From: Deltaproteobacteria bacterium
GTDB lineage: Bacteria > Myxococcota > Polyangia > Polyangiales > B10-G4
Assembly (NCBI GenBank): GCA_019312705.1
Contig: JAFDCW010000146.1
Coordinates: 1 to 8,198 of the forward strand
DNA: 8,198 nt
Direction: 5' to 3'
The notes beneath the pieces are model-generated. The model searched no databases, was not told the DNA's origin, and was given only the letters and a program-made list of their open reading frames with translations. Position 1 is the first letter of the stretch. Each line of letters starts with the position of its first letter. Positions 8,128 to 8,198 of the stretch are shown here, piece after piece. The position numbers were made by a program, and so were the translations under genes.

Positions 8128-8198
8128 TCAGGCGCCGTCCGGCACACAGATGCCGCCGTTCAGATCTGCCGTGCAGAGCCATGTGCTGGTTTCCGGTT
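8128..8198 (-). CDS. Probable C-terminal fragment of an upstream gene, Cys-containing
   Basis: The minus strand is open from the window edge to a TGA at 8128-8130 and reads ETSTWLCTADLNGGICVPDGA. Seventeen of the 22 sense codons end in G or C, like the neighbouring genes. The Cys-x8-Cys and Gly-Gly-x-Cys-Val-Pro pattern looks like the end of a secreted, disulfide-bearing protein. A 13-bp hairpin begins 10 nt after the stop, as expected at a gene end. Only about 22 residues are visible, so the gene cannot be identified and may not be real. Confidence 0.4.
   Translation of the reverse strand, partial: PETSTWLCTADLNGGICVPDGA

Noticed and set aside
8016..8147. N-terminal extension of the TIGR02147 protein to a GTG at 8147
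   Set aside because: The 44 added residues are Pro/Arg-rich and unlike the family, and the stretch holds a stable hairpin and the stop of another frame.

Overview
The window is GC-rich and densely coding, with short intergenic gaps, small translational overlaps and strong G/C bias at third codon positions. The gene content suggests a Myxococcota or other deltaproteobacterial-type genome: a TIGR02147/DUF4423 regulator-like protein paired with a lipoprotein carrying a TETGNP motif, a Mg-type HemB, and short exported TolC-like proteins. This placement is an inference from family distribution and composition, because no phylogenetic marker RNA is present. I see no rRNA, tRNA, CRISPR array, insertion sequence or prophage gene, and no stretch longer than about 300 bases without a gene.

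Left part, plus strand (1-1554). The C-terminal end of an upstream gene (1-126, a coiled-coil-like tail) overlaps by ATGA the start of a small exported protein (123-770) that resembles a truncated TolC-family protein. The 16S rRNA methyltransferase gene rsmE (829-1554) follows 58 nt later. rsmE converges on the next block with 23 nt between stop codons, where a small hairpin could act as a terminator.

Middle part, minus strand (read from 6313 down to 1578). Four genes lie head to tail with gaps of 19, 30 and 46 nt and probably form an operon. They are a seven-helix BAX inhibitor-1/YetJ membrane protein, a saccharopine-dehydrogenase-like (trans-acting enoyl reductase family) NAD(P)-binding oxidoreductase, a large TMTC-like GT-C membrane glycosyltransferase with C-terminal TPRs, and hemB (porphobilinogen synthase, Mg-type). 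No common pathway is obvious. The 152-nt region upstream of the BI-1 gene is rich in short palindromes and probably carries the promoter.

Right part, minus strand (read from 8198 down to 6466). A probable C-terminal gene fragment (8128-8198) is followed by a 13-bp hairpin. Then come a TIGR02147/DUF4423 family protein with an HTH-like N-terminal half (GTG start at 8015) and, overlapping it by GTGA, a lipoprotein (lipobox VIGC, then TETGNP). This translationally coupled regulator-like/lipoprotein pair is the least understood unit in the window and the best candidate for an undescribed system. The lipoprotein gene also contains a run of nine G on its coding strand. The other genes are conventional.
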